Assembly: GCA_015272165.1 (NCBI GenBank)
Contig: JACYMF010000105.1
Coordinates: 1-64,000 of the forward strand
Direction: 5' to 3'
DNA length: 64,000 nucleotides
From: Cyanobacterium sp. T60_A2020_053
GTDB lineage: Bacteria; Cyanobacteriota; Cyanobacteriia; Cyanobacteriales; Cyanobacteriaceae
Shown here: piece by piece, positions 1-9,437 of the stretch
How positions within the stretch are numbered: the stretch's first letter is position 1
Layout: each line of letters opens with the position of its first letter
The notes under the pieces: model-generated
The model's database searches: none
The model's input: only the letters and a program-made list of their open reading frames with translations
What the model was told of the DNA's origin: nothing
Translations under genes and position numbers: made by a program

Positions 1-26
1 CGATTTTTTTGTTGGTTCGTTTACAT

Positions 27-75
27 CCCCCGTTGATTTCAGTGGGTATTTTTTTGTTGAGAAATTCAACGGGGG
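27..75. repeat. Inverted repeat at the window start
   Basis: The arms CCCCCGTTGATTTC (about 27-40) and its near reverse complement ending in CAACGGGGG (about 60-75) could form a hairpin with a T-rich loop. It lies downstream of the minus-strand acyltransferase gene. It could be a terminator-like structure or a repeat fragment; the sequence does not decide. Confidence 0.4.
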
Positions 76-114
76 TCTTTCACTCACATTTCAAGATAAT
101 ATAAACTTTGCATC

Positions 115-939
115 CTAATGATTGGCAAATAAATCATCTAGTTGATATTGCATCGCATTGACTACCTGATGATAACATTCGTCAATATAATCCTTGTCTT
201 TACTAGCAGAAAAACCATAGCGCTCAAAATAAATTGGCGGACATACTCTTGTGTAAATTTTAGTGGGAAAAGGTATATTAGGGATAGGACCAAAGGCTAT
301 TCCCCAAGGTAAACCGAGATAAATGGGGAAAACTTCAGGATCAAGAATGGAAAGATTATTAAACAAGCCAAAATCAGGAATTTGCTTAATATATTCATAA
401 ATATCAGCTAAAACGATTAAACTCTCATGGGCGCCCTTCGACACAAGCGGTACAATGGGTAAAGAATAACGTATTGCTAACTTCAGAAATGCTTTACGAC
501 CGACAAACTTAATCTTATCTTGTTCTGTATAGAGACGAAAGACATCCTGAGCGCCCCCCGGATACACTAACACATTAGCACCCGACTCAATAGCTTCTAT
601 GGCCATTTTGGGGTGCGCTATCACCGCTCCAGTTTTAGCAGCTAAATCAGTAACCCCATGATAAAGAGTCCATGCACTGGGGTGCATTAAGCCATACACA
701 GGCTTTTCGACCCCAAAACGCCGAAACCAATCATACATCATCATGACCATGTCGGGCGCTGTTAAACCGCCGTTATGAGAACCGACAAACAAAACTTGTT
801 GATCGGGGATATTTTCCCAACCATCGGTTTCCACCCGAAAATAATATTTATATAAAAAATCCCACAAAGGCATCATACTCCTGATTACGTCGGGGTTTCG
901 GTAATCTAAAGACCAACCTAATTTTTTCTCTTGTACCAT
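115..939 (-). CDS. Lysophospholipid acyltransferase (LPLAT) family protein
   Basis: The 274-residue protein looks like a membrane-associated glycerolipid or phytol-type acyltransferase that moves an acyl group onto a lipid alcohol. An acceptor motif of the LPLAT superfamily, SHNGGLTAPD, lies at about residues 54-63 with His55 as the likely catalytic base. A second family block, VYPGGAQDVFR, lies at about 125-135, where PlsC proteins have a PEGTR motif. The variant HNGG motif points towards the DGAT2/phytyl-ester-synthase-like branch rather than classical PlsC, so substrate is uncertain. The start is an ATG. The first copy of the 346-bp repeat lies 71 bp upstream, divergently placed, so this gene's promoter is probably in or beside that repeat. 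Confidence 0.75.
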   Translation of the reverse strand: MVQEKKLGWSLDYRNPDVIRSMMPLWDFLYKYYFRVETDGWENIPDQQVLFVGSHNGGLTAPDMVMMMYDWFRRFGVEKPVYGLMHPSAWTLYHGVTDLAAKTGAVIAHPKMAIEAIESGANVLVYPGGAQDVFRLYTEQDKIKFVGRKAFLKLAIRYSLPIVPLVSKGAHESLIVLADIYEYIKQIPDFGLFNNLSILDPEVFPIYLGLPWGIAFGPIPNIPFPTKIYTRVCPPIYFERYGFSASKDKDYIDECYHQVVNAMQYQLDDLFANH

Positions 940-1010
940 GAATTATTGCTAACAACTAACGTAATCTTAGCTTAATTGGGTTGCTAGTGTCAGAACCTGT
1001 TTGAGGAGAG

Positions 1011-1356
1011 ATTTACTAAATCTTAGATTTTCTATATAAACGGATATAAAATGACATAAAAGGACAAATAAATAAAAAGTTTGTGAAAGTATTCGATTTC
1101 GGTTTCAGAAAAGTAATATTTGATGTACGATAAAGGGAGATTTTGGTTGCCCCTTTTGGGGAAGTACCTTACAAAAATAGGATAGTAATACTATTAACGC
1201 TTCCGTGGGTGAAGCAGTCTGTTAAATCAGATAACATAAGTGTCTTAAAAATATTTTTTAAGGCTTTGAGGGATACCTCCTTTTGAGTATTTTACTCAAA
1301 TGCTATTGCAGTTTATTACGGTATATGCCGTTTTATTCTGCATAAACGTATCAGAA
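1011..1356. repeat. 346-bp identical direct repeat, copy 1 (possible structured RNA or mobile element)
   Basis: This stretch matches 48699-49044 with no difference or gap that I can find by eye. It has no substantial open frame but many potential hairpins in a row: CCCC-TTTT-GGGG near 1150-1162, CTTAAAAA/TTTTTAAG near 1243-1262, GAGG-GATA-CCTC near 1268-1279, TTTGAGTA/TACTCAAA near 1283-1300, and GCAG/CTGC enclosing ACGG/CCGT near 1308-1341. Such a run suggests a noncoding RNA or a folded mobile element. It is in the same orientation as copy 2, and both copies have a minus-strand gene start on their left. No duplication is obvious around this copy. Confidence 0.85.
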
Positions 1357-1422
1357 CATTTATGGTATTACATATACATCTGTATTAATAACCAGGTTGA
1401 AATATTCAATCATTAATTTCTT

Positions 1423-1983
1423 TTAATCTTTACGTTGTCGGCGTTGCCAGTTACGTTTAATTTCTTTTGTCCATTTTTTTAGTCTTAAATCGAGGGAATA
1501 TCCGCGCCGAGTTTGAATAATTACCGTATTAGCATTACGGTCATGAAAAGTGCGATTATATTCATCATCAGTTAAAGCGGTGAAGGCATCTGCGATGAGG
1601 GGCGCTAAAAATAATAGCATCAAAAGAAAGTCACGAAAGTTGACTTTTAAACCAATCATTGCCAGAAATGCCACCCCAGCAACAATACTTTCTCTTTTTA
1701 GTAAAGTGAGGAGGGGAGGGCGCTGTTTATTTGATTCAAAGTTACTAATTTTTAGGTCAAATGCCCAGCGCCCGATACTTTGACCTTGATTTTTGTCAAC
1801 TACCACCACACGCAAAGTTAACCATAGCAGAAGAAATACCAACAATTCAGCCAAAATATTTTTTACCAAAGAGGATAATAGCCACACTAAAATAAAATCG
1901 ACTAAAAAAGCATAAGCCCTTCTTTCGGGAGGTGCTTTAGGGCGTCTTGGTGGGAGGAGGGGGTAGTCTTCTTGGTTATACAT
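1423..1983 (-). CDS. RDD family integral membrane protein
   Basis: The 186-residue protein starts with a proline-rich cytoplasmic stretch, followed by RRAYAFLVDFILVWL, the RDD-type first helix in which Arg and Asp flank the membrane segment. Two further hydrophobic stretches lie near residues 44-60 and 95-135. The block QGQSIGRWAFDLKI is the conserved loop of the RDD family. The C-terminus is strongly basic. Family members are small membrane proteins, some linked to ion transport, but no function can be assigned here. It stands alone, tail to tail with the 346-bp repeat. Confidence 0.8.
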   Translation of the reverse strand: MYNQEDYPLLPPRRPKAPPERRAYAFLVDFILVWLLSSLVKNILAELLVFLLLWLTLRVVVVDKNQGQSIGRWAFDLKISNFESNKQRPPLLTLLKRESIVAGVAFLAMIGLKVNFRDFLLMLLFLAPLIADAFTALTDDEYNRTFHDRNANTVIIQTRRGYSLDLRLKKWTKEIKRNWQRRQRKD

Positions 1984-2111
1984 GAGAAAATAATAGATAC
2001 TACTGTGAGGTGGGAAAACCCATGATTATCCATTGTCAATTATCCATTGTGAATTGTCCATTACCTTCACGACTCTACTTTTTCATCAACCCCTCCTTAG
2101 CCTTTTTTGTA

Positions 2112-3338
2112 CTACGTTGATGATTCTGTATTTTGAACAGCGCCACAATGGACACAATAGCCTAGATGTTTATAAGTAGAATTATCACAATTTACGCATT
2201 CCACATATTGATTATAACCACAATGAGGACAATAAGCACTTTGAGGGGGAATTTTTCTGGCGCAACGCAGACATTTTGATTTTTCTACTCTTTTACTCGC
2301 TTGATTTTTGGTATTAAAAACTATTTTTTGAAAGAATTTAATCATCAAAAATCCCACTAGGGGAATGATAAAGATATACAGATAATTAATTAAAAATACT
2401 AATCCTCCTAGAAATACTTGAACAAATTCTAATAAAAATTCAAAGAATACCCCTATTTGTAAAAAGTCAAAAAATTTGATAATTAAAGGAATAAAAAAGA
2501 TTACCAATAAATGCCAACTCATTAATGCTAGTAAACCATCTCCTCGATTTTCAGCTCCCTTGTGAATAAATAAACCAATGAGGATGAGGGGCGCTAGAAA
2601 GAAAACTTGTAATATGAGTTGAATAGTGGGATACCAAAAAGAAGCCCTTTCATAACCATTTTCAACAGTGGTAAATTGTGCGGAAGATTTTAATAAGTTA
2701 AGATAATTTTGACTTTCTTCTTGTCTTAATAAATCTTGTTTGGCTTGGTTGATTTCTTTTGTTAATTGACCTATTTTTTGATTATTCTTTTCAATCTCTT
2801 TTCTCGCTTGTTGTGCCTCTACTTCATTAATTGATAATTCTTTTGGTTGTCCTGCGATTTGTTCCAGTAATGTAGAATCATATTGAGAGCGAATAGTTCG
2901 AGTTGCTTCAAGGATGCGATTAGTTTCTGTTTCTTTGTCAGTAATTATTTTTATAAAACCTTGATTTTTAGCTTGATTAAGCTGTGTTTTAACTTGGTTA
3001 AATTCTATGCAAAGAGGCGAAATAGTACCTAAGTTTTTACGCTCAATAATAGAAGTTGTTAAGCTATTTCGTTGATCAAGGGCTTCTTTAATAAATTGAT
3101 AATCTTTTTCTGAAGCATCGCTATTTTGATAACTTTGCCAACTGGAATAACAAGGGTAAGCCTCATTAGGACTGATATACCAGCGCCCGATGTCGTTCAA
3201 ACCAGAAAAAACATTAAACAAAATAAATAGATCAATAATAATGATGACAATTAAACTAAATTTATTAATCGGTTCATCATTTATTTTTCTTGATTTAGCA
3301 AAAAAAGTCCCCAATAAATTGTTAATTTTACGCCGCAT
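2112..3338 (-). CDS. Membrane protein with coiled coil and two C-terminal zinc ribbons
   Basis: Unrecognised at family level. The 408-residue protein has an N-terminal membrane helix (about residues 28-48), a long charged, Gln/Glu/Lys-rich region (about 75-220) likely to form a coiled coil, and three or four hydrophobic segments (about 235-345). The C-terminus carries two zinc-ribbon knuckle sets, CLRCARK..YCPHCG and CVNCDN..YCVHCG, eight cysteines in CxxC pairs. The topology suggests an extracytoplasmic coiled coil and cytoplasmic zinc fingers. It is a single gene; its stop lies beside a decayed end of the TTGCTGAA-type repeat family. Confidence 0.7.
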   Translation of the reverse strand: MRRKINNLLGTFFAKSRKINDEPINKFSLIVIIIIDLFILFNVFSGLNDIGRWYISPNEAYPCYSSWQSYQNSDASEKDYQFIKEALDQRNSLTTSIIERKNLGTISPLCIEFNQVKTQLNQAKNQGFIKIITDKETETNRILEATRTIRSQYDSTLLEQIAGQPKELSINEVEAQQARKEIEKNNQKIGQLTKEINQAKQDLLRQEESQNYLNLLKSSAQFTTVENGYERASFWYPTIQLILQVFFLAPLILIGLFIHKGAENRGDGLLALMSWHLLVIFFIPLIIKFFDFLQIGVFFEFLLEFVQVFLGGLVFLINYLYIFIIPLVGFLMIKFFQKIVFNTKNQASKRVEKSKCLRCARKIPPQSAYCPHCGYNQYVECVNCDNSTYKHLGYCVHCGAVQNTESST

Positions 3339-3455
3339 TTTTTACATCAATTAACGATTAGATTATAATTATTAACTGAATAATAACAGAGAATTTTTTT
3401 AGGTATAATAAATAGTGTTACTCTTTGAAAATTGTCACAAAGAGAAAAGGAAAAA

Positions 3456-4193
3456 ATGTCAGAAAGAGTTCAAAAAATTTTACGTCAATGGGGTATTGCC
3501 TCCCGTCGGGAAGCCGAAAAAATGATCGAAGCTGGAAAGGTAAAAGTTAATGGGGTTGTCATCACTTTAGGACATCAAGCTGATATAAAAAGAGATAAAA
3601 TTGAAGTGGCTGGAAAGGTTTTAAAAACTTCCCAACTACCGAAATCCACCTATTTATTACTGAATAAACCCAAAGGGGTAATCTGTAGCTGTGATGACCC
3701 AAAAAAAAGAACTACAGTGTTAGATTTGCTAACTCCTGAGCTAAAATGGGGGCAAGGTATTCATCCCGTGGGAAGACTAGATAGGGATTCTTCAGGGGCG
3801 CTGATTCTTAGTAATGACGGTGATTTTACTCTCGCTTTGACTCATCCTCGTTACCATGTGCCAAAAATTTATCAAGTATGGTTAGATGGAGTAATTAAGG
3901 AAGATGTGATCAAAAAATGGTCAGAGGGTTTTGTGTGGGAAGGAAAAATGACTCTCCCAGCGCCCATCACCGTTAAAAAAATCACTAATACTCGCAGTTT
4001 AATTGAAATCACCTTACAAGAAGGGCGTAATCGTCAAATTCGTAGTATTGCTGAATTGTTAGGTTATCCTGTGGTTAGTTTACACCGTCAAGCTATCGGT
4101 TTTATCAAGTTAGCTGAGTTAAAAACGGGGGAATATCGTAATTTAACTGCCCAAGAGGTGCAGAAATTGATTAGGTTAGCTAAAAATCAATAA
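3456..4193 (+). CDS. 16S/23S rRNA pseudouridine synthase, RsuA/RluB family
   Basis: This enzyme isomerises a uridine in ribosomal RNA. An N-terminal S4 RNA-binding domain (ILRQWGIASRREAEKMI and following) precedes the catalytic domain. The motif HPVGRLDRDSSGALIL carries the catalytic Asp of the family, and EGRNRQIRSIAELLGYPV is the conserved late motif. The reading frame extends upstream to a TTG at 3432, but the ATG at 3456 has an AAAAGG site just before it and fits the usual N-terminus, giving 245 residues. Which rRNA position is modified cannot be told from sequence alone. Confidence 0.9.
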   Translation: MSERVQKILRQWGIASRREAEKMIEAGKVKVNGVVITLGHQADIKRDKIEVAGKVLKTSQLPKSTYLLLNKPKGVICSCDDPKKRTTVLDLLTPELKWGQGIHPVGRLDRDSSGALILSNDGDFTLALTHPRYHVPKIYQVWLDGVIKEDVIKKWSEGFVWEGKMTLPAPITVKKITNTRSLIEITLQEGRNRQIRSIAELLGYPVVSLHRQAIGFIKLAELKTGEYRNLTAQEVQKLIRLAKNQ

Positions 4194-4266
4194 ATTTTAG
4201 TGAAAAAATTGACAAAAAACGTTAAAAATAAGCTAACGATAGTTATTTATACATAGGGGGGGTTAT

Positions 4267-5079
4267 ATGAATTTTTTTAAGTCTAAAGAACAAGATACCA
4301 TCGATCCAGAACAAGAAAGACAAGAATTTCTTAATAAAATCAGTTCTGTTTTAAAAAATCAGCGTAATGCTTTAGATTATGATTTAGATACTATTTCTCA
4401 TCAAACTAAGATTACTCTGACTGTGTTACGGGCGCTGGAAAATGCTGATTTAAGCCTCTTACCTGAGCCTGTATTTACAAAAGAATTGATCAAAAAATAT
4501 GCTAACTTTCTTCATTTAGATGGCGAAAATTTAGTTCTTAATTTTAATCTTGATAAAAAAGTTGTTGTTGAGCAAAAATATTTCAAACAAAGAAAGAAAT
4601 TTAACTTTAATTTAAAAATAAATACCAAATATCTTTATGTAGTTTACGGACTACTAATTTTTGTTTCTATGGGTAGTCTTAATGATATTTTACAGCCTAA
4701 TTTTTTTATTATTGATAATTCTAGCGATCAACAAATTAATACTAATGACAAATTAGTTACTCAAGAAATTAACAGTAATAATTCAGAAAATAATCAGGCT
4801 ATTACCGCCGCAGAAAAAAAAGCTGATGAGCCTAAAAAAATAGATGAATTAAATGTAAAAATAAAAGCTCAAGATGATTCTTGGATAAGAATTGTTGTGG
4901 ATGGAGAGAAAGAATTTGAGGGGATATTAAAGAAAGGCACGGAAAGGGAATGGAAAGCAAAAAAAGAGCTAACTATTCGCGCTGGAAATGCGGGAGGAAT
5001 ATTATTAAGTGTCAATGAGGAAACACCCCAAAAAGTTGGTCAAATAGGACAAGTGGAAGAAATTACTTTAAATTTATAG
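4267..5079 (+). CDS. rodZ: RodZ-like protein: helix-turn-helix, membrane helix, DUF4115
   Basis: The 270-residue protein has an N-terminal HTH_25 domain (about residues 28-90, including TISHQTKITLTVLRALENAD), a basic stretch, a single membrane helix (about 118-138) and a C-terminal beta-rich DUF4115 domain (about 195-270, with DDSWIRIVVDGEKEFEG). That is the architecture of RodZ, which links MreB to the cell-wall elongation machinery in rods. In cyanobacteria of this type the role in shape is less certain. An AGGGGGGG tract lies directly before the ATG. The gene follows the pseudouridine synthase by 73 bp and may be co-transcribed. Confidence 0.75.
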   Translation: MNFFKSKEQDTIDPEQERQEFLNKISSVLKNQRNALDYDLDTISHQTKITLTVLRALENADLSLLPEPVFTKELIKKYANFLHLDGENLVLNFNLDKKVVVEQKYFKQRKKFNFNLKINTKYLYVVYGLLIFVSMGSLNDILQPNFFIIDNSSDQQINTNDKLVTQEINSNNSENNQAITAAEKKADEPKKIDELNVKIKAQDDSWIRIVVDGEKEFEGILKKGTEREWKAKKELTIRAGNAGGILLSVNEETPQKVGQIGQVEEITLNL

Positions 5080-5182
5080 CAGTCTTAAATAAATCAAAAC
5101 CTATATTTCCTTTCTTTACGGATAATATAATAACAGCGCCCTCCACTGTAAAATAAAAATAGTCACGGGAAAAAATAAGGGC

Positions 5183-5986
5183 ATGAAAACTGATTCTATC
5201 TTTTATAAACTATTTCAATATTTACCAGAAACTCTCTTTAGTTTACTTAATTTACCATCTGAATTAGCTCAAGAATATCAATTTCTCTCCCAAGAATTAA
5301 AACAACTATCAAAAAGAATTGATGGGGTTTTTCTCACTGATAATATCCATCAACCCATCTATTTTGTAGAAGTACAATTTCAAAATGATCAGAACTTATA
5401 TCAACGTTTATTTACAGAAATATTTATGTACTTAGGACAATATCAGCCCCCTAACGACTTTCGGGCGCTGGTATTGTGGGCAAATCAGAAATTAGATTAT
5501 CCTCTACCAAAGTATTATGAAAGTTTCCGACAATTAGGGAAACTAGAGATAGTTTATCTTGACAAACTAGAACCTGAACCCACTGATAATATTGGACTAG
5601 AAATAGTAAAATTAATTGTAGCAGAACAAGAAAAAGCTAAAACTCAAGTAAAATATCTGTTTGAGTTAACTGAGAATAATATTGACAATACCACAAAAAG
5701 AAAAAATACCATAGAATTAGTTGAAAAGATTTTAATCTATAAATTTAAGCAATACTCAAGGGAGGAATTAGATAAAATGTTTACTTTAACAGACTTTAAA
5801 AAGACTCGTTTTTATCAAGAAACTTTTGCTGATGGAGAAAAACAAGGAGCAATGAAAGGCAAACTCGAAGGCAAAATGGAAACTATACCTGAACTATTAA
5901 AGTTAGGATTAAGTAGAGAACAAGTAGCCAGCGCCCTCCACCTTAGCATAGATATAGTTAACCAATTTCCCACACCAAAAGAATAA
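5183..5986 (+). CDS. Rpn family / DUF2887 PD-(D/E)XK nuclease-like protein
   Basis: The 267-residue protein begins with TDSIFYKLFQYLPETLFSLL, typical of the Rpn (PDDEXK_2, DUF2887) recombination-promoting nuclease family common in cyanobacteria. The likely active-site residues are Asp in RIDGVF (about 47) and Glu-Val-Gln in FVEVQFQ (about 62-64), a D...ExQ variant of the nuclease core. The C-terminus has the usual helical tail rich in Gly-Lys-Leu-Glu. Family members often sit in many genomic copies and cause low-level DNA cleavage. The C-terminal ASALHLS is encoded by a copy of the iterated AGCGCCCTCC motif. Confidence 0.8.
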   Translation: MKTDSIFYKLFQYLPETLFSLLNLPSELAQEYQFLSQELKQLSKRIDGVFLTDNIHQPIYFVEVQFQNDQNLYQRLFTEIFMYLGQYQPPNDFRALVLWANQKLDYPLPKYYESFRQLGKLEIVYLDKLEPEPTDNIGLEIVKLIVAEQEKAKTQVKYLFELTENNIDNTTKRKNTIELVEKILIYKFKQYSREELDKMFTLTDFKKTRFYQETFADGEKQGAMKGKLEGKMETIPELLKLGLSREQVASALHLSIDIVNQFPTPKE

Positions 5987-5992
5987 GAAAAA

Positions 5993-7627
5993 TCACTCAA
6001 CCCTAGTAATATTTTTGAGGGGAAAAGTCTGACTAGGATTAATCACCACCCCAGAAAGATTTTTTTGGGCAAAAGCATATTCTTTGGTTTGCCAAAGGGG
6101 AATATAAGGCACATTTTCCACCAAAATTGCTTGAATTTGGGCAAAAATTTCCTTCAGTTGCTGACTGTCATTAGTTTTTCGGGCTTGATTGATCAAATCA
6201 TTTAAGGATTGACTGTAAAAGAAAGAGCCTTGATTTTGAGCGCCCCCCGCCGTGCATCCAGTGCTATCATTACCTTCACTACAACTGAGAAAAGGATGAA
6301 TATAATTATCAGCATCCAGAAAATCAGGATACCAGTCACCTAAAAAGCCTTGATAAGCGCCCTTCCCCAAATTACTAAAAGCCGTGGCACTTTCCACCCC
6401 TTGAGGCTCAATTTTAATCATACCATCTAACTCCTGTTCCCCCAGCGCCCGTAAAGTATTAGCAATACCGGCACGAGGGCGCGATGTGGAAGGATACCAC
6501 AATTCAATCACTGCCGGATTTTCTGCAGAATAACCAGCTTCCGTTAATAATTGTTTGGCTAGTTCATAATTACTATCAGGATAAGATTGAGCAAAGACGG
6601 GCGCTGACACTTCAAACGCAGAGGGAATCATACTATGTAAAGGCTCCGATAAACCTTGTGCTACCCTTTCTACTAATAAATCTCGACTTACCATGGAAGC
6701 GATAGCCTGTCTCACTGGTAAAGCGGTGAGGGGCGCTTGATTGAGATTCATAGATAAATAAGTAATTACCGTGCCTTGCCCCTCGATGGCTTGAAATGCC
6801 CCGTCATTCTGGGCTTTAGCCAATAAATCCAAAGTTTGTTCGGGTGCGAAAGACTGATAAGCTACATCCACAGCGCCCGTCAAAAAGCCATTATAGAGAT
6901 TGGCGGGGTTATCACCATAAATTTGTAAATCTACCCCTTCATTAAGAGGTTTTTCCCCCCAATAATCGCTAAACACATCCAACTTAACCCCATCACTATC
7001 AAAACTACTTAAACGATAAGCACCCGTCGCCACCAACTCATTAGGTTTAAATGCGCCCTCACCGATGGTATAACTGGCTGGGGAAATGGCACAAGCGCCC
7101 GGGAAAGCCAACAAAGCAGGAAAAGCAGAAAAAGGTTGTTGGAGGGTAATTTGTAACTCATAATCCCCCGTTACTGCTACCTCTGAAACAATATCCCCTA
7201 ATAAAAAAGAGGGCTTCCCACCATTAGTAATAAATCTATCGAGGGAAAACTTCATGGCTTCAGCATTAAATACCTCTCCATCATGAAACTTCACCCCTTC
7301 ACGCAAAGGAATGGTATAAACTAAACCATCATCACTGATAGTAGGTAAATCCGTAGCTAGGAGAGGAGTTAAATTAGTTGAGCCTAACTCATAAGTGTAG
7401 AGACTTTCCCCCACATTATAAATTATATTCATTCCAGCCAGATCATAACTATCTGCAGGGTCTAAAGTGCGCGGTTTTAAAGTAGTGCCAAAACTAATAC
7501 GCCCGTTTTCCTTTACCGTCTCCCATGGGTTGAGATTAGTATTATTGCTGGTGTTACAAGCGACAATTAGCCCAGCGCACATCACCGCAACCAACAAATA
7601 TTTAAGTTTTTTAAAAGTTTTTTTCAT
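5993..7627 (-). CDS. ABC transporter substrate-binding lipoprotein, family 5
   Basis: The 544-residue precursor has a type II signal peptide with lipobox LIVAC (Cys at about residue 24) followed by an Asn/Thr-rich linker. The mature part has the SBP_bac_5 fold features GRISFGTTLKPRTLDPADSYD and GLVYTIPLREGVKFHDGEVFNAEAMKF (blocks near residues 42-60 and 115-140). Such proteins capture oligopeptides, dipeptides or similar solutes outside the membrane and pass them to permeases. No permease or ATPase gene is adjacent, which is common in cyanobacteria. The stop is tail to tail with the Rpn-type gene, with only 6 bp between them. Confidence 0.88.
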   Translation of the reverse strand: MKKTFKKLKYLLVAVMCAGLIVACNTSNNTNLNPWETVKENGRISFGTTLKPRTLDPADSYDLAGMNIIYNVGESLYTYELGSTNLTPLLATDLPTISDDGLVYTIPLREGVKFHDGEVFNAEAMKFSLDRFITNGGKPSFLLGDIVSEVAVTGDYELQITLQQPFSAFPALLAFPGACAISPASYTIGEGAFKPNELVATGAYRLSSFDSDGVKLDVFSDYWGEKPLNEGVDLQIYGDNPANLYNGFLTGAVDVAYQSFAPEQTLDLLAKAQNDGAFQAIEGQGTVITYLSMNLNQAPLTALPVRQAIASMVSRDLLVERVAQGLSEPLHSMIPSAFEVSAPVFAQSYPDSNYELAKQLLTEAGYSAENPAVIELWYPSTSRPRAGIANTLRALGEQELDGMIKIEPQGVESATAFSNLGKGAYQGFLGDWYPDFLDADNYIHPFLSCSEGNDSTGCTAGGAQNQGSFFYSQSLNDLINQARKTNDSQQLKEIFAQIQAILVENVPYIPLWQTKEYAFAQKNLSGVVINPSQTFPLKNITRVE

Positions 7628-7719
7628 TAATAATTAATATAGCAATCCTAAATCAGTTGTGAGAATTATCTTATTGTAAAAGGGAAGAGGGAAGAGGGAA
7701 AATAATTGAGTAATCTCAA

Positions 7720-7781
7720 CATCTTAGTTCAATTTATTGAACGTAAACCTGTTGGTTCCGTGTAATTCATTACACGGTGGG
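7720..7781 (+). repeat. Partial family B element (two-hairpin repeat)
   Basis: This is the core of a repeat also seen at 10146-10300, 15815-15885 and (inverted) 46506-46660. It has a first palindrome TTCAATTTATTGAA, a spacer with GTTGGTT, and a second palindrome CCGTGTAATTCATTACACGG. The outer TAATATCAAGTTCG ends of the complete copies are not recognisable here. Confidence 0.8.
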
Positions 7782-7904
7782 GTGTAGGAGGAAGACAAAA
7801 TACTATTTCTATGGTTTCTGTGTAACAGTTGACAAGGTGAATAACGAGAAAAGATATACAATTTATTGGATACTAACATCCAATTACATCAACCGTTAAA
7901 AATA

Positions 7905-9296
7905 ATGGCAGAATTAACTCCCAATCCTAGTTTTAGTTTAACCGTCCGTTTAGAATTACTCAACAAAGCCGGGACACTGGCGAAAGTTACTCAAGCCATC
8001 GCTGATGTGGGTGGTAGCTTAGGAGAAGTATTATTAATCGAGCGCAGTTTGAAAATTACCCGCCGAGAATTACATATTGACGCATCTAGCACCGAACACG
8101 CCGAGAGAATTGTTCAAGCCATTAAAGCCTTACCAGAAATCAAAGTTTTACATATCAGCGATCGCACTTTTGATATTCATAGGGGAGGGAAAATTCACAT
8201 CCAAAATCGTATCAAAATTAGTTCTTCTTCTGATTTAGCTATGGCTTATACGCCGGGTGTCGGGCGCATTTGTCGCGCCATTGCGGATAATCCGGAAAAT
8301 GTTTTTTCCCTCACCATCAAAAGTAATGCCATTGCCATTGTTACCGATGGTTCTGCTGTACTAGGTTTGGGAAATTTAGGACCTGAAGCGGCGCTACCTG
8401 TCATGGAAGGCAAGGCGATGTTATTTAAGGAATTTGCGGATATTGATGCTTTTCCTGTATGTTTAGCCACTCAGGATGTGGAGGAAATCATCAAAACGGT
8501 TAAAAATATGATTCCTGTGTTTGGGGGAGTTAACTTAGAAGATATTGCTGCGCCTCGTTGTTTTGAAATTGAGCGCCGATTACAAGAGGAGTTGGATATT
8601 CCTATTTTTCATGATGATCAACATGGTACTGCCATTGTCACCATGGCGGCACTTATTAACGCCCTGAAAATTGTCAAAAAGGACATTCAAAAAATCAAGG
8701 TAGTGATTAATGGCGCTGGCGCGGCTGGTGTGGCCATTGCTCGTTTATTACAAAAAGCTGATTGTAGCGGTATTGTCTTGTGTGATTCTAAGGGGATTAT
8801 CAGTAAAGATAGAAAGAATTTGACGGCTGAAAAACAATCTTTCGCTGTCGCTCAAACTGGCAATCTTGCTGATGCGTTGAAGGGCGCCGATGTGTTTATC
8901 GGTGTTAGCGCCCCTAAAGTAGTTACTCCTGACATGGTGCGCTCCATGGCTACTGATTGTATTGTCTTTGCCATGGCGAATCCTATCCCCGAAATCCAAC
9001 CAGAATTAATCCAACAGGATGCCGCCGTTATCGCTACGGGTAGAAGTGATTACCCCAATCAAATTAATAATGTTTTAGCTTTTCCCGGGCTATTTCGAGG
9101 GGCGCTGGATTGTCGCGCCACAACCCTAACCACAGAAATGTATCTACAGGCGGCGCGCGCCATCGCTTCCCTTGTACCACCGAATGTATTAGATAAAGAA
9201 CACATTGTGCCTTCTGTGTTTGATAGTCGCATTGTGCCTACGGTGGCGGCTGCAGTGCAACAGGCAGCCCGAGAAGCAGGAGTTGCCCGAATTTAA
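7905..9296 (+). CDS. ACT domain-containing NAD(P)-dependent malic enzyme
   Basis: The enzyme decarboxylates malate to pyruvate with reduction of NAD(P). The N-terminal ACT domain (about residues 8-85, [20 protein letters not shown]) is a likely allosteric module. The malic domain has [12 protein letters not shown] and [12 protein letters not shown] (metal and substrate binding), and the cofactor domain has [17 protein letters not shown]. The frame opens at a TTG at 7866, but the ATG at 7905 gives [10 protein letters not shown] and 463 residues, a natural start for the cyanobacterial form, so I prefer it. The upstream region carries a repeat element, and no operon partner is evident. Confidence 0.92.
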   Translation: MAELTPNPSFSLTVRLELLNKAGTLAKVTQAIADVGGSLGEVLLIERSLKITRRELHIDASSTEHAERIVQAIKALPEIKVLHISDRTFDIHRGGKIHIQNRIKISSSSDLAMAYTPGVGRICRAIADNPENVFSLTIKSNAIAIVTDGSAVLGLGNLGPEAALPVMEGKAMLFKEFADIDAFPVCLATQDVEEIIKTVKNMIPVFGGVNLEDIAAPRCFEIERRLQEELDIPIFHDDQHGTAIVTMAALINALKIVKKDIQKIKVVINGAGAAGVAIARLLQKADCSGIVLCDSKGIISKDRKNLTAEKQSFAVAQTGNLADALKGADVFIGVSAPKVVTPDMVRSMATDCIVFAMANPIPEIQPELIQQDAAVIATGRSDYPNQINNVLAFPGLFRGALDCRATTLTTEMYLQAARAIASLVPPNVLDKEHIVPSVFDSRIVPTVAAAVQQAAREAGVARI

Positions 9297-9303
9297 ACCA
9301 TGA

Positions 9304-9327
9304 GGGTTGAACAATGTTCAACCCCTA
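9304..9327. repeat. Palindrome GGGTTGAACAATGTTCAACCC
   Basis: This short palindrome with half-site GGGTTGAA lies just after the malic enzyme stop and could act as a weak terminator. Similar palindromes (GGGGTTGAAYATTRTTCAACCC) lie at 15925-15950, 53249-53275 and 56405-56430, so it is a dispersed repeat rather than a gene-specific site. Confidence 0.7.
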
Positions 9328-9351
9328 CCAAGATTATTCCGTTTGGCGAAG

Positions 9352-9437
9352 GTCTTTAATTTATAAGCATTTCACCGCGACACCCGAAACCTGACACCTC
9401 CTCTCCCTGAAGCCATTTTTTCATCAAGCCCTATTTA
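9352..9437. repeat. Partial family C element ending in a gene's stop codon
   Basis: The stretch contains the family C right half: TTATAAGCATTTCACC, degenerate CCTGACA heptamers, then TTTTTTCATCAAGCCCT, a variant of TTTTTCAGCAAACCCT. The end overlaps the last codons and TGA stop of the minus-strand methyltransferase. Confidence 0.65.

Noticed and set aside
1011-1356. The 346-bp repeat as tmRNA, RNase P RNA or a group II intron remnant
   Set aside because: None of the conserved parts of those RNAs (a tRNA-like end, the RNase P core, the domain V hairpin) is visible.
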